From Beaufortia kweichowensis (lineage: Eukaryota; Chordata; Actinopteri; Cypriniformes; Gastromyzontidae): a DNA stretch of 64,000 bases. Below are positions 63,181 through 64,000 of this stretch, piece by piece; within the stretch, counting starts at the first letter, position 1; the number at the start of each line of letters is the position of its first letter. The stretch lies in assembly GCA_019155185.1 (NCBI GenBank), contig CM032802.1:2952501-3016500 (forward strand). Reading direction: 5' to 3'. Both the position numbers and the translations under genes were made by a program. Under the pieces are notes generated by a model. It did not search any database and was not told where the DNA came from. It saw only the letters and a program-made list of their open reading frames with translations.

Positions 63181-63854
63181 CATCTGAACTCATTTGGCAT
63201 TTAAATGTGTTGTTCATACAGGGAGGACAGTCAGCCATGATCATGTGTACAGTGATAGAGGACGATATGACGCTGTATTATTGGGGTCTCTGATGAAGCA
63301 TCACACCGGCCAGACAGGTGTTCATCCAATAGCTGTCCCACTTCTCTGACCTTAAAGCTTTTAATCAGCTCTGTCTGAGAGCCCGTCAATCCCTTCAAAG
63401 CATGACAGCAGTGGAGAGATGGAGAGGAAGGGCTTCGAGCACATGCACAGGGTTTGCTTAAACAAGGAAACGATTGTGGAGCCACCTCGGTAGCGAAAGA
63501 AAGCAATTTAGTCAATTAAGTTTAAATGACTAACTACAGAATTTGTGTGGTTTATAATATAGACCTACCAGATGCAAAGTGGTCGTTGTGGTTTTTTAAT
63601 GCAGCAGATATAGAGGAATGCAGTTTTTTGCACAATTAAACCCATACTGAACCTATAGCTCCACACAGAATGTTACATTACATTATTCTTTTAAATATAA
63701 TTATGTTTTAATTGTGAGTGTGCAATCTGAAGCAATTGTGAAAGATGAGGTAGAAATGGGTATGGCTAAAAGATGTTAAAACATACATTGACAACTTTTC
63801 TATTTATAAAACATTACATTGCATATACTTTGCAAAAATACAAATTCAAAGATG
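63181..63854. other. Intronic sequence, no exon recognised
   Basis: The 94-codon minus-strand frame (63231-63515) lacks any known domain. No repeat was recognised. Confidence 0.4.
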
Positions 63855-64000
63855 GCATTCAAAACCTGTATGTGACTCTTTCTTCTGTATAACAAAAAAG
63901 AAGATATTTTGAGAAATGTCTCTGTGGTTTTGTATTGGGGTCGAATGTTGTTTGATTACCAACATTCCTCAAAATGTGGGTCATTTTTCTTTCGTGTTCT
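63855..64000 (+). repeat. Common cyprinid repeat cut by the window end
   Basis: 'aaaacctgtatgtgactctt', 'tcttctgtataacaaaaaag' then 'aagatattttgagaaatg', followed by 'tctctgtggttttgtattgg' then 'ggtc', matches 51684-51830 read in reverse. The copy runs off the right edge, so its length is unknown. Confidence 0.65.

Overview
This is vertebrate nuclear DNA, almost certainly from a teleost fish and most probably a cyprinid (carp, goldfish or barb type). I infer this from AT-rich non-coding sequence without compact ORFs, long CT and CA microsatellites, a CpG-rich promoter followed by a consensus splice donor, and many short dispersed repeats that I recognise from memory as typical of cyprinid genomes. 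These include a tRNA-derived SINE with a 'gctttggataaaa' tail, the 'ttcttctgt..aac' repeat, a GGGCTGTCAAA-type MITE and the 'ggttcttctatggcatc' repeat. No database search was possible, so family names are kept generic.

Layout: 1-20.2 kb looks intergenic (or a far-upstream promoter region) and holds only repeats. These include a 205-bp MITE with near-perfect terminal inverted repeats (2632-2836), a 461-bp TA-flanked foldback element with a perfect 63-bp internal inverted repeat (5624-6084), a 181-bp uninterrupted CT tract (11556-11736) and a decayed tRNA-SINE on the minus strand (12018-12143).

At 20.2-21.2 kb there is a CpG-rich promoter and first exon on the plus strand. It has a GC box and a perfect CRE, a long 5' leader with upstream ORFs, then an ATG opening an 18-codon hydrophobic signal-peptide-like segment that ends in a consensus GTAAGT donor in phase 1. 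This is the only coding sequence I can support. The product must be a secreted or membrane protein, but the signal peptide alone does not identify it.

21.17-64 kb is best read as the large first intron of that gene, at least 42.8 kb, since I recognise no second exon. It contains a hAT-like fragment (22847-23225), a foldback element (30811-31023), two CpG-rich patches (42.40-42.66 and 47.82-48.01 kb), a second very long CT tract (56107-56370), a CA-rich minisatellite inside a dispersed repeat (57811-58725) and several copies of common fish repeats. None of the longer ORFs resembles a protein domain I know. I found no convincing new biological system; the most unusual items are structural (perfect hairpins and very long polypyrimidine tracts).
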